Assembly: GCF_907164555.1 (NCBI RefSeq)
Contig: NZ_CAJQZC010000009.1
Span: forward strand, 234,329 to 298,328
DNA length: 64,000 nucleotides
From: Paraburkholderia saeva
Lineage (GTDB): Bacteria > Pseudomonadota > Gammaproteobacteria > Burkholderiales > Burkholderiaceae
Direction: 5' to 3'
How positions within the stretch are numbered: the first letter of the stretch is position 1; each line of letters begins with the position of its first letter. Below, piece after piece: positions 35,774-45,128 of the stretch. A program made the position numbers and the translations under genes. The notes below the pieces were generated by a model. The model had not been told where the DNA came from, ran no database searches, and saw only the letters and a list, made by a program, of their open reading frames with translations.

Positions 35774-36433
35774 TCAGTCGCGATCGGGCGCACCCAGCGG
35801 AAAGTACGTGCGGTACGGCCGTGCTTCATCCACCGCCCGGGCAAACGACGGTCGTTTCAGAAGACGTTGACGGTAGGCCGTGACATTGGGATGGGCATCG
35901 CCGATGGGATGCGTCCAGTCCGCATAGAAGAGGAACGGCGCGGCACCGCAATCGGCAAGACTGAAGTGCTCGCCCGCCGCCCATTCACGTTGCGACATCA
36001 CCCTGTCGAGCCAGGCATACGCCGTGTCGAGCATGGTCTGCGCTTCACGCACGCCATAGGGATCACGGGCATCCTCGGGGCGAAGCGCGTTGGCCACGAT
36101 TCTCTGCTGGGGCGTCGAGATGTAATTGTCGAAGAAGCGGTCCATCGTTCGCACTTCGAGTGCGGCGCGCGGGTCCTCGGGAATCAGGCGCACCGGGCCG
36201 GGTGCGTACAGGCCCAGATATTCGACGATGCAACTGGCTTCGATGATCGTGCGTTCGCCGTCCACGAGCACCGGAAAGCGCTTCATGGGCCAAAGTTCGG
36301 ACAGTTCACGAAACGCCGGACTATCCGGGCCCGCGAGTATTTGCGGTTCGAACGGCACGGCATTTTCGTACAGTGCGATGAGTGCCTTCTGGCAGTAGGA
36401 CGAAAACGGGTGATAGTAGAGTTTCAGCGCCAT
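35774..36433 (-). CDS. Glutathione S-transferase
   Basis: A 219-residue GST with an N-terminal thioredoxin-like domain (MALKLYYHPFSSYCQKALIA; then KRFPVLVDGERTIIEASCIV, the cis-Pro and Glu-Ser glutathione contacts, the latter as EAS) and a C-terminal helical domain (about 90-215, with EHFSLADCGAAPFLFYADW). The SxxC motif near residue 11-14 points to a beta/omega-like class. It detoxifies electrophiles or takes part in aromatic catabolism. It converges on the TetR gene with zero bases between stop codons. Confidence 0.9.
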   Translation of the reverse strand: MALKLYYHPFSSYCQKALIALYENAVPFEPQILAGPDSPAFRELSELWPMKRFPVLVDGERTIIEASCIVEYLGLYAPGPVRLIPEDPRAALEVRTMDRFFDNYISTPQQRIVANALRPEDARDPYGVREAQTMLDTAYAWLDRVMSQREWAAGEHFSLADCGAAPFLFYADWTHPIGDAHPNVTAYRQRLLKRPSFARAVDEARPYRTYFPLGAPDRD

Positions 36434-36550
36434 GAAGCGTCTCCCGGAATTGAGAAATGCGGCCGCGTTGAGCGGCCCACTACTCCACGACGAATCAAAC
36501 TACCAGAAATCGACACGTTGCCAAACATCAGGTTTGCGTCAACATGCCAA

Positions 36551-36573
36551 ACCGGCGCCGTTGGGGCGCCGGT
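36551..36573. terminator. Hairpin downstream of formate dehydrogenase gene
   Basis: ACCGGCGCC and GGCGCCGGT form a perfect 9-base stem with a 5-base loop, 18 bases beyond the stop of the formate dehydrogenase gene on the minus strand. Confidence 0.65.
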
Positions 36574-36591
36574 CAGGTCAAACCCGTCCGC

Positions 36592-37794
36592 TTACGCGAT
36601 CTTGAAGCGTGCCGCCTCTTCCGAACCCGACGTCGCATTCCCGGCGCTATACGAGTGAGCGCCGACGCCCGCGAGCCGGCCGCCGTCCACGATCAGATAT
36701 TCGTCGCGGATTGGCTGCTTCGCGAACCAGCATTCGAGAATCTCGCGCGTGCCGGCCGCGTAGCGTGCCTGCGCGGACAGCGTCGTGCCCGAGATATGCG
36801 GCGTCATGCCGTTGTGCGGCATCGTGCGCCACGGATGATCCTGCGGCGCGGGTTGCGGGAACCACACATCACCGGCATACCCGGCCAGCTGGCCGGATTC
36901 GAGCGCGCGCGCGATTGCATCGCGATCCACGATCTTGCCACGCGCCGTGTTCACGATATACGCACCGCGTTTCATCTTGCCGATCATCTTTTCGCCGAAG
37001 AGGCCTTCGGTTTCGGGATGCAGCGGACAGTTGATCGTGACGACATCGCAGACACGCGCCATTGATTCGGCGTCCGGATGCCACGTCGCGCCGAGTTCGC
37101 GCTCGACATCGAGCGGCAGACGATGACGGTCTGTGTAATGCAGCTTGACGTCGAACGGCTTCAGCCGCCGCAGCACCGCGGCACCGATCCGCCCTGCTGC
37201 AACCGTGCCTACGTGCATGCCTTCAAGGTCATACGCACGCTCGACGCAATCAGCGATGTTCCAGCCACCTTTACGCACCCATTCGTGCGACGGCAGATAG
37301 TTGCGCACGAGCCCAAGAATCATCATCACGACGTGTTCGGCCACGCTGATGCTGTTGCAGAACGTCACCTCGGCCACGGTAATGCCGCGTTCCATCGCGG
37401 CCTGCAAATCGACGTGATCCGATCCGATGCCGGCCGTCAATGCAAGCTTGAGTTTCGGCGCCTTTGCGATGCGTTCAGCCGTCAGATAGGCCGGCCAGAA
37501 CGGCTGTGAAATAACGACCTCGGCATCGGCAAGCTCGCGCTCGAACGCCGAATCGGGGCCGTCCTTGTCCGAGGTCACAACCAGCGTGTGCCCCTGCGAT
37601 TCCAGGAATCTGCGTAGACCCAGCTCGCCCGATACGCTGCCCAGCAGCTCACCCGGCTTGAAATCGATTGCTTTCGGTGTCGGCGCACTCTGGCCGTCGT
37701 GATAACGCGTGATCTGGGGCACGTCGTCGCGTGCGTACTGCTTCGGCATTCCGGTGACGGGATCGTCATACAGCACACATAGAACCTTGGCCAT
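36592..37794 (-). CDS. fdh: NAD-dependent formate dehydrogenase
   Basis: A 400-residue D-2-hydroxyacid-dehydrogenase-fold enzyme that oxidises formate to CO2 with NAD+. It matches the Pseudomonas-type FDH throughout: MAKVLCVLYDDPVTGMPKQY, FCNSISVAEHVVMMILGLVR, the Rossmann loop GTVAAGRIGAAVLRRL, the NAD-selecting Asp in LHYTDRHRLP, TARGKIVDRDAIARALESG, WFPQPAPQDHPWRTMP, the catalytic His in MTPHISGTTLSAQAR and the SYSAGNATSGSEEAARFK end. The start at 37794 has GGAGAGA upstream; the longer frame is not needed. A LysR gene lies just upstream on the same strand. It can supply NADH during methylotrophic or oxalate/formate metabolism. Confidence 0.96.
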   Translation of the reverse strand: MAKVLCVLYDDPVTGMPKQYARDDVPQITRYHDGQSAPTPKAIDFKPGELLGSVSGELGLRRFLESQGHTLVVTSDKDGPDSAFERELADAEVVISQPFWPAYLTAERIAKAPKLKLALTAGIGSDHVDLQAAMERGITVAEVTFCNSISVAEHVVMMILGLVRNYLPSHEWVRKGGWNIADCVERAYDLEGMHVGTVAAGRIGAAVLRRLKPFDVKLHYTDRHRLPLDVERELGATWHPDAESMARVCDVVTINCPLHPETEGLFGEKMIGKMKRGAYIVNTARGKIVDRDAIARALESGQLAGYAGDVWFPQPAPQDHPWRTMPHNGMTPHISGTTLSAQARYAAGTREILECWFAKQPIRDEYLIVDGGRLAGVGAHSYSAGNATSGSEEAARFKIA

Positions 37795-37945
37795 GTTGTC
37801 TCTCTCCATTCGGGACGGGCGCAATGTCATGTCGGCGCCCGGTCGACGCATCGTCACCGCGGTTGCGCGACGATGTGATGGAGTCTGTCCCGCCTCAACA
37901 GGCCGGTCCAATCGTTTGGACAGATTGGCTGATAAGGGTCCGTTA

Positions 37946-38929
37946 TCAACCGGCGTCGCCAGTCGCGCGTGCACGTCGCCTGATGGACGTCACGTCAGCA
38001 ACCGCAGGTTCGAAGGCGCCCGGTAACAGCGCATCGAATTCAGCCTGCAGATCGAGACGCTCCGCCGAACGCCACATCGCCGAAACCAGCGGCGGCAACG
38101 CCTCGCGATTGCGCGTGACAAGGCCTATCTCACGTGTCAGTTCAGGTTCGAGCAGCGAATGACCGACGTCGTTTCCGGCTGGGAGCACGCCCAGGAGGCT
38201 GTGCGGAAAAATACTGAACAGCCCTGCGTGCAGCACATGCGCGTACAACGCGAGAAGCGAGTCCGTCTCGACCACGACAGTGGGTTGAACGTTTTCGCGC
38301 CGGAACGCGGCGTTGACGGCCTGCCGGTTCTGCATGGTGGCCGGCAGCAGACCCAGCGGCACCGTGCCCAGCGTGTCCCACCGTCGCGTGCTGCCGGTAG
38401 ATTCGGCGCGTGCGTGCGGCGGCGAAAGCAGGATGTAGCGCTCGCGATAGAGCGGCATCACGCTGAAGCCTGCCTGCACGCGTGAATCGAGGTATGTAAG
38501 GCCGATATCGAGCTCGAGGTCATCCAGTTGCCGATGGATCGCATCGGAACTCAGCGAATGCACTTCGTAGCGAATGTGCGGATGCTGCTGCATGCAGGCG
38601 GCGAAAATTCGCGATGTCACCGGCATTACCGTGGGAATCGCGCCGACGCGCAGCGTGCCAACCAGCCGCGCCTGCGCTGCCGATGCGTCCTGCCGCATGT
38701 TCTGCAATGTTGCGAGCGTCTGACGCGCCCAGCCAAGCACGCGCTCGCCGTCCTCGGTAAAGCCGACGAAGCGCCGTCCGCGATTGACGATCGTCACGCC
38801 CAGTTCCGATTCGAGCGTGCGGATAGCTGTCGAAAGCGCCGGCTGCGACACGTGACACGCATCCGCCGCGCGCGCGAAATGCTTCTCTTTCGCCAACGTC
38901 ACGAGATATTCGAGTTGACGGATAAACAT
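37946..38929 (-). CDS. LysR family regulator next to formate dehydrogenase
   Basis: A 327-residue LysR protein: MFIRQLEYLVTLAKEKHFAR, then AADACHVSQPALSTAIRTLE as helix-turn-helix, effector domain from about 90 (GTLRVGAIPTVMPVTSRIFA). The start at 38929 fits the family, although no clear ribosome site is seen. It lies 150 bases upstream of the formate dehydrogenase gene in the same orientation and is a plausible activator of it, by analogy to LysR proteins that control formate dehydrogenases in related betaproteobacteria (inference). The C-terminal tail after about 300 is basic. Confidence 0.9.
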   Translation of the reverse strand: MFIRQLEYLVTLAKEKHFARAADACHVSQPALSTAIRTLESELGVTIVNRGRRFVGFTEDGERVLGWARQTLATLQNMRQDASAAQARLVGTLRVGAIPTVMPVTSRIFAACMQQHPHIRYEVHSLSSDAIHRQLDDLELDIGLTYLDSRVQAGFSVMPLYRERYILLSPPHARAESTGSTRRWDTLGTVPLGLLPATMQNRQAVNAAFRRENVQPTVVVETDSLLALYAHVLHAGLFSIFPHSLLGVLPAGNDVGHSLLEPELTREIGLVTRNREALPPLVSAMWRSAERLDLQAEFDALLPGAFEPAVADVTSIRRRARATGDAG

Positions 38930-39279
38930 GAGCGTTACGCGAGCAGAGCTTGGTAGAACGCACCGTAAAGCGCCTTTCCGCCCGCGCGCGACGACCGCCA
39001 ATGATGCTCGACCTCGACGAACACGGTCTTTGCGGCATCGGCACCTCGCTTGTTCGCTGCTTCCATCCGTGCGCTCCGGCTGTATCTCGTGGAATATAGC
39101 GGCGGGTCACGGGTTGTCCCTGCCGCGCCGAACTTTCGTTTGTGTCAGAAAGGCGACAATTCCTTTCAATACCGTTTACGGATATATAACGCATCGTTAT
39201 ATTCCAAAGGATACAACGAAAACAGGACGCGTCACCCTGCTCAAAGACGCGCGGCGCAATCACCCTGGAAAAAGGAAAA
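38930..39279. other. Intergenic between LysR and porin genes
   Basis: About 350 bases with no supported gene. It should carry the promoters for the LysR gene (left) and the porin (right). An inverted repeat lies at 39184-39202. The porin ribosome site (GGAAAAAGGAAAA) is close before 39280. Confidence 0.5.
39184..39202. promoter_or_regulatory. Inverted repeat upstream of porin gene
   Basis: ATATAACG and CGTTATAT form perfect 8-base arms with a CAT spacer, about 78 bases before the porin start. AT-rich, so it may overlap the promoter and bind an unknown regulator. Confidence 0.45.
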
Positions 39280-40440
39280 ATGAAGAAGACTCTTATCGCC
39301 ACAGCAGTCCTCGGGAGCGTCACGCTCACCGCCCATGCGCAAAGCAGCGTGACGCTGTATGGCCTGATCGATGCCGGTATCAGCTACGTGAACAACGCCC
39401 GTTCCGGCACGAGCCATGACAGCCTCGTCAAATACGACGACGGCGTGGCATCCGGCAGCCGTTGGGGCCTGCGTGGCAGCGAAGATCTCGGCGGTGGCCT
39501 CAAGGCGCTCTTCGTGCTCGAAAGCGGCTTTAACAGCGGTAACGGCACACTCGGCCAGGGCGGTGCGTTGTTTGGCCGCCAGGCGTTCGTCGGACTTTCG
39601 CGGGACGGCATGGGTTCATTGACGTTCGGTCGCCAGTACTCGTTTTCGACCGACTACCTCGGCGGCAACTATTCGACCGGTAGCCAGACCGTCGCCGGCA
39701 ACTACGCTTATCACATCAACGACGTAGACCAGCTGACCTCCAGCCGGATCAACAACGCGGTCAAGTTCAGCAGCGCGAACTTTGCGGGACTGACGTTCGG
39801 TGCGTTGTATGGTTTCTCGAATTCGACGTCGTTTGCCGGCGCGCCGGCAACCGGTACGCCCGCCGCGCCGGTCGCGGGTTCGTCGCGTGCGTACAGCTTC
39901 GGCGTCAATTACGCGAACGGTCCGTTCGGCATCGGCGCCGCGTACACGGATATCCGCTATCCGAGCCAGGCCGTTCCGCCGTTCTCGACAACCCTTGCGA
40001 ACGTCTCCACCGGCACCGTGCGCGACCTGCGTACGTACGGTGCCGGTGGCCGCTATGTGATCGGCGCAGCGACGTTGTGGGCGCTGTACACGAATACCCG
40101 TTTCGAAACGCTGACGGGCGCAGCCACAACATTCGCAGCCTACGAGGCGGGCGCCAGGTATGCGTTTACGCCGGCATTGACGGCCGGCGCGGGCTATACG
40201 TACATGCACCTGAGCAACGCGAATACGGGACACTGGAATCAGGGCGATCTGAGCATCGACTACGCGTTGAGCAAGCGCACGGACGTATACGCGCTGGGCA
40301 TTTACCAGATCGCTTCGGGGCACAACGGTACGCAGGATCTGCAGGCCCAGATCGGTTCGAGCACGAGTTTCTTTGGCCCGTCGGGCGCGGGTGCTGACGA
40401 TCAGCTGGCATTCCGCGTGGGGATTCGCCACCGCTTCTGA
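39280..40440 (+). CDS. Gram-negative porin (betaproteobacterial OmpC type)
   Basis: A 386-residue outer-membrane porin. The signal peptide (MKKTLIATAVLGSVTLTAHA) is followed by QSSVTLYGLIDAGISYVNN, the standard first strand. The body alternates aromatic beta-strands, with RWGLRGSEDLGGGLKALFVL and FGRQAFVGLSRDGMGSLTFG early, and ends in the membrane-insertion motif VGIRHRF. It should form a trimer for general or anion-selective diffusion of small solutes. It is monocistronic and followed by a hairpin. Confidence 0.95.
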   Translation: MKKTLIATAVLGSVTLTAHAQSSVTLYGLIDAGISYVNNARSGTSHDSLVKYDDGVASGSRWGLRGSEDLGGGLKALFVLESGFNSGNGTLGQGGALFGRQAFVGLSRDGMGSLTFGRQYSFSTDYLGGNYSTGSQTVAGNYAYHINDVDQLTSSRINNAVKFSSANFAGLTFGALYGFSNSTSFAGAPATGTPAAPVAGSSRAYSFGVNYANGPFGIGAAYTDIRYPSQAVPPFSTTLANVSTGTVRDLRTYGAGGRYVIGAATLWALYTNTRFETLTGAATTFAAYEAGARYAFTPALTAGAGYTYMHLSNANTGHWNQGDLSIDYALSKRTDVYALGIYQIASGHNGTQDLQAQIGSSTSFFGPSGAGADDQLAFRVGIRHRF

Positions 40441-40467
40441 TCGGCGCATCACCCACTGAGGCGGCAC

Positions 40468-40486
40468 GCCCGGCTCGGCTCCGGGC
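40468..40486. terminator. Hairpin between porin and LysR genes
   Basis: GCCCGG and CCGGGC arms with a 7-base loop, 28 bases after the porin stop, between convergent genes. No T-run. Confidence 0.5.
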
Positions 40487-40507
40487 GGCTGCTCACAATT
40501 GCATGTC

Positions 40508-41425
40508 TCAATCTGCCGGCGTGACCGGTCGGCCATCAAGGCCGACCGGTTGTCGCCCCGGCAAATCCTGAAGCATGTCCATGAACGCGCGGACCTTCGC
40601 GCTCAAGAGACGCCGCGAGTTGTAGAGCGCCCAGATTTCCACCGGCGCACCCACGCTTCCCCAGCACGCGAGCCGTCCGGTCGACACGTCCTGCTCGACC
40701 AGCAACTTCGGCAGCAACGCCGCGCCGACGCCCTCCAGTACCGCATCGCGGGCCATCAACAGCGACGAGAAGCGCAGCACCGGCAACGGCTTGAGCGTCC
40801 TGATGCGTCCATCGTCCGTGCGCATGTCCCATCGCGTTCCCGTCGGCATCGTGGTCCGCACGACGGCCGGGACGGCCAGCTCCGCTTCGTCGTGTTCCAA
40901 TGCCGGGGGCACTGCCAGCGTGGGCGATGCCACCACAAGACGCTCGTCTTCGAGGATGCGCCTTCCCATCAATCGCTCGTCGTGCGCGGGATCGATACGG
41001 ATCACGAGGTCATAGCCTTCATCGACCGGATCGATCAAGCGGTCGTCTGCAACAACCTCAAGTTCGACGTGCGGGTAGGCAAGCGCGAAGCGCGCCGCGA
41101 TCGGGCCCAACAGCGCGTGCGAGAAAACCACTGGCGCACTGATTCGCAATCGCCCCCGCGGAACAGGCGCGCGCGAAGCAACGACCTCGCCCGCCTCCTG
41201 AATCTCCGCCATGAGCCCGCGGGTGCGCTCATGGAGGACGACACCCTCTTCTGTCAAACGCAGCCTGCGTGAGCCTCGCTCAATCAGTCTTACCCCAAGG
41301 CTTTCCTCGAGTTCTGCAACACGTCGCGACAACGTGGCCTTCGGGCGGTCGAGGGCCCGGCTGGCCGGCCCGAAACCGCCATGCAGCGCCACTGCGTTGA
41401 AATCGCCCAGCGAGACCAGATCCAT
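40508..41425 (-). CDS. LysR family transcriptional regulator
   Basis: A 305-residue LysR protein. The helix-turn-helix begins MDLVSLGDFNAVALHGGFGP, then ASRALDRPKATLSRRVAELE; the effector domain starts near 90 (PRGRLRISAPVVFSHALLGP). It is divergent from the NmrA-type gene at 41541 and probably activates it, a common setting for this subfamily near quinone reductases and oxidoreductases. Effector unknown. Confidence 0.9.
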   Translation of the reverse strand: MDLVSLGDFNAVALHGGFGPASRALDRPKATLSRRVAELEESLGVRLIERGSRRLRLTEEGVVLHERTRGLMAEIQEAGEVVASRAPVPRGRLRISAPVVFSHALLGPIAARFALAYPHVELEVVADDRLIDPVDEGYDLVIRIDPAHDERLMGRRILEDERLVVASPTLAVPPALEHDEAELAVPAVVRTTMPTGTRWDMRTDDGRIRTLKPLPVLRFSSLLMARDAVLEGVGAALLPKLLVEQDVSTGRLACWGSVGAPVEIWALYNSRRLLSAKVRAFMDMLQDLPGRQPVGLDGRPVTPAD

Positions 41426-41540
41426 GGTCGTTCCATTTATGAGACGAGGCGTATGAATCCTGCCACTTTCGGGCGAAGAACGGAACGAATATTGTTCGAT
41501 TCACGGGCTAACGCAGCCCATCCCCCTCATGGAGATCGTC

Positions 41541-42419
41541 ATGGCAATTCTCGTAACAGGCAGCACGGGCGTGATCGGCAAGCAGGTTCTTGCGCATCTG
41601 GACGGCAGCGATGCCGAAGTGCGGGCGCTGACGCGTTCACCGGAGAAAGCTCAATTCGCCACTGGCGTCACCGCCGTCAAGGGCGATCTTTCCGACGTCG
41701 ACCTGATGCGGCAGGCAATGAAGGGCATCAGCACAGTGTTCCTGCTGGCGCCCAATACCGCTGACGAACTGACCCAGGCGCTGCAGGCGCTGAGCGTTGC
41801 GCGGGACGCCGGCGTGAAAGGCATCGTGTATCTGTCGGTGTTCAAGGGCGCTGATTACGTCGACGTGCCGCACTTCACCAGCAAATACACGGCCGAACGG
41901 ATGATCGAACGCCTCGATCTGCCAGTGACCGTGCTGCGCCCCGCGTATTTCATCCAGAACGACGTGAGACAGAAGGATCCGCTGCTCACGCACGGCGTGT
42001 ACGGCATGCCGATCGGCACCAAAGGCATCTCGATGGTCGACGTCCGTGATATCGGCGATGCGGCCGCTCGCGAACTTCTGCGCCGTGAGCATGCCGCCGG
42101 TCCGTTGCCGCGAGAAACGTATGAGCTTGTCGGACCTGACGTAATCGATGCGGATACGGTCATCTCTATCTGGTCCGAGGTGCTGGGGCAGCCGGTCCGC
42201 TACGGCGGCGACGATCTCGATGTCCTTGAACAGCGTCTCAAGTCAGTCGCCCCTGGCTGGCTTGCGTACGACATGCGCCTCATGTTGAGCCGATACCAGC
42301 AGGACGGTGCGGCCGCATCGAAAGCGGAAGTCGGGCGTCTGGCGACGCTGCTCGGCAGGCAACCCAGGTCCTACCAGGACTTTGCAGTCGCGATGGCCGC
42401 GGCGTGGACAAAGTCCTGA
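41541..42419 (+). CDS. NmrA-like NAD(P)-binding oxidoreductase (atypical SDR)
   Basis: A 292-residue protein with an N-terminal TGxxGxxG dinucleotide loop (ILVTGSTGVIGKQVLAHL), FLLAPNTADELTQAL, and FTSKYTAERMIERL where the SDR Tyr/Lys region would be. The group includes NmrA, QOR2 and azoreductase-like proteins, some acting on quinones with NADPH, others as redox sensors. I take the ATG at 41541 (MAILVTGS) with GGAGA upstream. Divergent from the LysR gene. Function beyond NAD(P) binding is not established. Confidence 0.85.
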   Translation: MAILVTGSTGVIGKQVLAHLDGSDAEVRALTRSPEKAQFATGVTAVKGDLSDVDLMRQAMKGISTVFLLAPNTADELTQALQALSVARDAGVKGIVYLSVFKGADYVDVPHFTSKYTAERMIERLDLPVTVLRPAYFIQNDVRQKDPLLTHGVYGMPIGTKGISMVDVRDIGDAAARELLRREHAAGPLPRETYELVGPDVIDADTVISIWSEVLGQPVRYGGDDLDVLEQRLKSVAPGWLAYDMRLMLSRYQQDGAAASKAEVGRLATLLGRQPRSYQDFAVAMAAAWTKS

Positions 42420-42461
42420 GCTGCCATGCCGCGCGGTGCCGTGCCAGGCGCGGCGTATTCG

Positions 42462-42950
42462 CTAGTTCGCCGTTCCCGAATACGCCGCTTTTAGTGTGGC
42501 GATATCGAGCTTGACCATTTTCATCATGGCGTCGGTCGCGCGTCTGGCCTTTGCCCGGTCGGGGTCGCCCATCATATCGATGAGAACGCTTGGGCAGATC
42601 TGCCACGAAACGCCGAAGCGGTCTTTCAGCCAGCCGCATGCCTCCGGCGAGCCGCCTTCGAGCAGGGCACTCCAGTAACGGTCGATTTCTGCCTGATCCT
42701 CGCAGTTGACCATGAAGGAAACCGCATGGTTGAACGGATCATGGTTCCCTGCGCTCATGGCGTAGAACGTCTGCCCAAAGAGCACAAACTCGACGAGCTT
42801 CACGGACTCCGGCGGCCCGCTCGGCGATTCGCTCGGCAGTGAATTGACCCGGACGACCCGCGAGTCGGGAAAGATGGCGGTATAAAACGCAGCGGCCTCC
42901 TCGGCTTCCCGTGCGTACCAGAGAAAAGGCGTGATCTTCTGTATCGCCAT
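42462..42950 (-). CDS. VOC family protein, PhnB-like (glyoxalase fold)
   Basis: A 162-residue protein of the PhnB/3-demethylubiquinone-methyltransferase-like VOC family: KITPFLWYAREAEEAAAFYT, then AIFPDSRVV, SFMVNCEDQAEIDRYWSALL, EACGWLKDRFGVSWQICPSV and a C-terminal AMMKMVKLDIATLKAAYSG. These small metal-dependent-fold proteins mostly lack an assigned reaction. It converges on the NmrA-type gene, 42 bases from its stop. Confidence 0.88.
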   Translation of the reverse strand: MAIQKITPFLWYAREAEEAAAFYTAIFPDSRVVRVNSLPSESPSGPPESVKLVEFVLFGQTFYAMSAGNHDPFNHAVSFMVNCEDQAEIDRYWSALLEGGSPEACGWLKDRFGVSWQICPSVLIDMMGDPDRAKARRATDAMMKMVKLDIATLKAAYSGTAN

Positions 42951-43105
42951 GGCAAATCTCCTGTCATATCGAACAAAGGCGCCGCAAGCGGCGTGCCGTC
43001 ATTGAGACAACGAACCAGGGGCGCAAGATTCGACACGTCGGGAAAAAATGTTTCCGGCTTTCAGGAGGCCGGTTCGTATCGGCCGGCGCCACACTGACGC
43101 TTCAT

Positions 43106-44179
43106 TCAGACGCTGTCCGACGCCACGGGGAGCGCCTCGGTCTTCCAGCGCAGCATGCCGCCGGCGAGGTTTGCGACCTTGCCAAAACCTGCCTTCGTCA
43201 GCAAGACGCTTGCCTGCGCCGAACGCACGCCCGAGCGGCACACCGCCACCACTGGCCGCTCGCGGTCCAGCTCATCCAGTCGGTTCATCAGTTGCGACAG
43301 GGGTATCAGGCGCGCACCCGGCAGATGACCCAGCCGGTCGATGAATTCCGGCGCTTCGCGCACATCCACGATTTGTAACGCGCCCGCATGCTCCAGCAGC
43401 GTCATGGGCTCGATCTCCCACACTCCGCTAAAGCGCAGCGTCAGCGGCGCCCATGCCGGCGTCTCTGCCGGCAATGCATCCTGATCCGGCTGTCCGCAGC
43501 GCAGGTTGGCGGGAACCGCCAAGGCCATCAGTTTGGGATGCGGCAGGTTCAGGTTGTTCATGTGCCCGGTGAAGTCGCCGAGGTCCACGTCTCCGCCAAG
43601 GCGCGGGTTGAAGCGCCGCTCTTCGAGCACACTGGTGACAGTGATGCCGCGATAGTCGTGGGCCGGATAAAGCAGGCAATCGTCGGGCAGCGTGAGGATC
43701 TGCTCGCGCACGGACGCAAACAACTGCTGCGGACTCCCCTGCTGGAAATCAGTGCGCCCACATCCGCGAATCAGCAGACTGTCGCCGGTGAAGGCCATGC
43801 GCTCATTGTCCAGAACATAGGTCAGGCAGCCGTTCGTATGGCCGGGTGTCGCGCGCACGGTCACGTAGCGGCTTCCGAAGTCGATGCGGTCGCCATGGCA
43901 CAGCGGCTGATTCACGCCCGTGGCGCCGGCCGCCTCGGCGAGCGCGATACGACTGCCACAGCGCTGGTTCAAACGCCACGCGCCCGTGACATGGTCGGCA
44001 TGGACGTGGGTGTCGAGCGTAGCCCGCAACCGCAGGCCCAGTTCCTCCAGCAGCGCCAGATCACGCGGCACCTGCTCGTAAACCGGATCGATGAGAAGCG
44101 CCTCGCCGCGCTCACCGTCACCCAGCAGGTAGGTATAGGTGGAGGAACTGGCGTCGAACAGCTGGCGAAAGATCATCAT
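43106..44179 (-). CDS. Persulfide dioxygenase-type MBL hydrolase fused to rhodanese
   Basis: A 357-residue two-domain protein. Residues 1-235 are a metallo-beta-lactamase domain of the ETHE1 (persulfide dioxygenase) group with H58-x-H60-x-D62-H63, RATPGHTNGCLTYVL, FTGDSLLIRGCGRTDFQQG and YPAHDYRGITVTSV. Residues about 255-350 are a rhodanese domain with active-site Cys314 (VAVCRSGVRSAQ). The dioxygenase would oxidise glutathione persulfide to sulfite and the rhodanese would move sulfane sulfur. It lies downstream of a 1-Cys peroxiredoxin on the same strand (59 bases). No strong ribosome site is seen before 44179. Confidence 0.9.
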   Translation of the reverse strand: MMIFRQLFDASSSTYTYLLGDGERGEALLIDPVYEQVPRDLALLEELGLRLRATLDTHVHADHVTGAWRLNQRCGSRIALAEAAGATGVNQPLCHGDRIDFGSRYVTVRATPGHTNGCLTYVLDNERMAFTGDSLLIRGCGRTDFQQGSPQQLFASVREQILTLPDDCLLYPAHDYRGITVTSVLEERRFNPRLGGDVDLGDFTGHMNNLNLPHPKLMALAVPANLRCGQPDQDALPAETPAWAPLTLRFSGVWEIEPMTLLEHAGALQIVDVREAPEFIDRLGHLPGARLIPLSQLMNRLDELDRERPVVAVCRSGVRSAQASVLLTKAGFGKVANLAGGMLRWKTEALPVASDSV

Positions 44180-44238
44180 TACGCTGTCTGAAGAAAGAGG
44201 GGGCGCGGCGTTCCAGTGTGAACCCACCGCGCCGTGGA

Positions 44239-44895
44239 TCAACCGGGTTGCTTTGTCGTGCGCAGGTACGGCTTGATGGTCTTGAAGCCGGGGAAGGACT
44301 GCGCCGCTTCTTCGTTGCTGACCGCTGGCGTGATGATCACATCCTCGCCCTGCTTCCAGTTCACCGGCGTGGCCACCTTGTGCTTCGCGGTCAGCTGCAT
44401 CGAATCGAGTACGCGCAGGATTTCGTCGAAGTTGCGGCCGGTGGTCATCGGGTAGGTCAGCATTAGCTTGATACGCTTGTCCGGGCCGACGATAAAGACC
44501 GACCGCACGGTCGCGTTGTTGGCAGGCGTGCGTCCTTCGCTCGTATCGCCTTCGTCTGCCGGCAGCATGTTGTAAAGCTTCGCGACGGCCAGATCGGTAT
44601 CGCCAATCATCGGATATTTGACGGTGGCGCCCTGCGTCTCTTCGATGTCGGCAACCCATTTGTCATGGTTCTCGACCGAATCGACGGAAAGGCCAATCAG
44701 TTTGGCGTTGCGACGGGTGAACTCGGGCTCGATTCTGGCCATATAACCGAGCTCAGTGGTACAGACGGGTGTGAAATCCTTGGGATGTGAGAACAGAATG
44801 GCCCACTGGTCGCCAATCCACGCATGAAAATCAATGGTTCCCTGCGTGGTGCGGGCCGTAAAGTTGGGGGCGACGTCATTGATGCGGAGTGACAT
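44239..44895 (-). CDS. 1-Cys peroxiredoxin (Prx6 type)
   Basis: A 218-residue AhpC/TSA-fold peroxidase with the peroxidatic Cys45 (ILFSHPKDFTPVCTTELGYM), the long C-terminal domain of Prx6-type enzymes (VATPVNWKQGEDVIITPAVS) and the usual KPYLRTTKQPG end. It reduces H2O2 and organic hydroperoxides. AGGAAATCG precedes the ATG at 44895. Its position before the persulfide dioxygenase suggests a joint role in peroxide and sulfane-sulfur stress. Confidence 0.94.
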   Translation of the reverse strand: MSLRINDVAPNFTARTTQGTIDFHAWIGDQWAILFSHPKDFTPVCTTELGYMARIEPEFTRRNAKLIGLSVDSVENHDKWVADIEETQGATVKYPMIGDTDLAVAKLYNMLPADEGDTSEGRTPANNATVRSVFIVGPDKRIKLMLTYPMTTGRNFDEILRVLDSMQLTAKHKVATPVNWKQGEDVIITPAVSNEEAAQSFPGFKTIKPYLRTTKQPG

Positions 44896-45128
44896 GTCGA
44901 TTTCCTGTGAAGTGGTTTGCGAAACGGGAGACCTTATACACCTGCCCGCATAGTATCCCTCACAGCAGCCCTGATAGCGACAGTGCGATTCCCGGAAGCT
45001 CGTGCGCAGCGGATGCGCGCGAGTGTCTGCGACCGGTTGCAGCAGGCCGCTGATCCACGCGCAACGCCGCCATGACGTCCTTGAGATTTTTGCCGGCGAC
45101 GGATACGTCGCGACACAAAAACGCGCCG

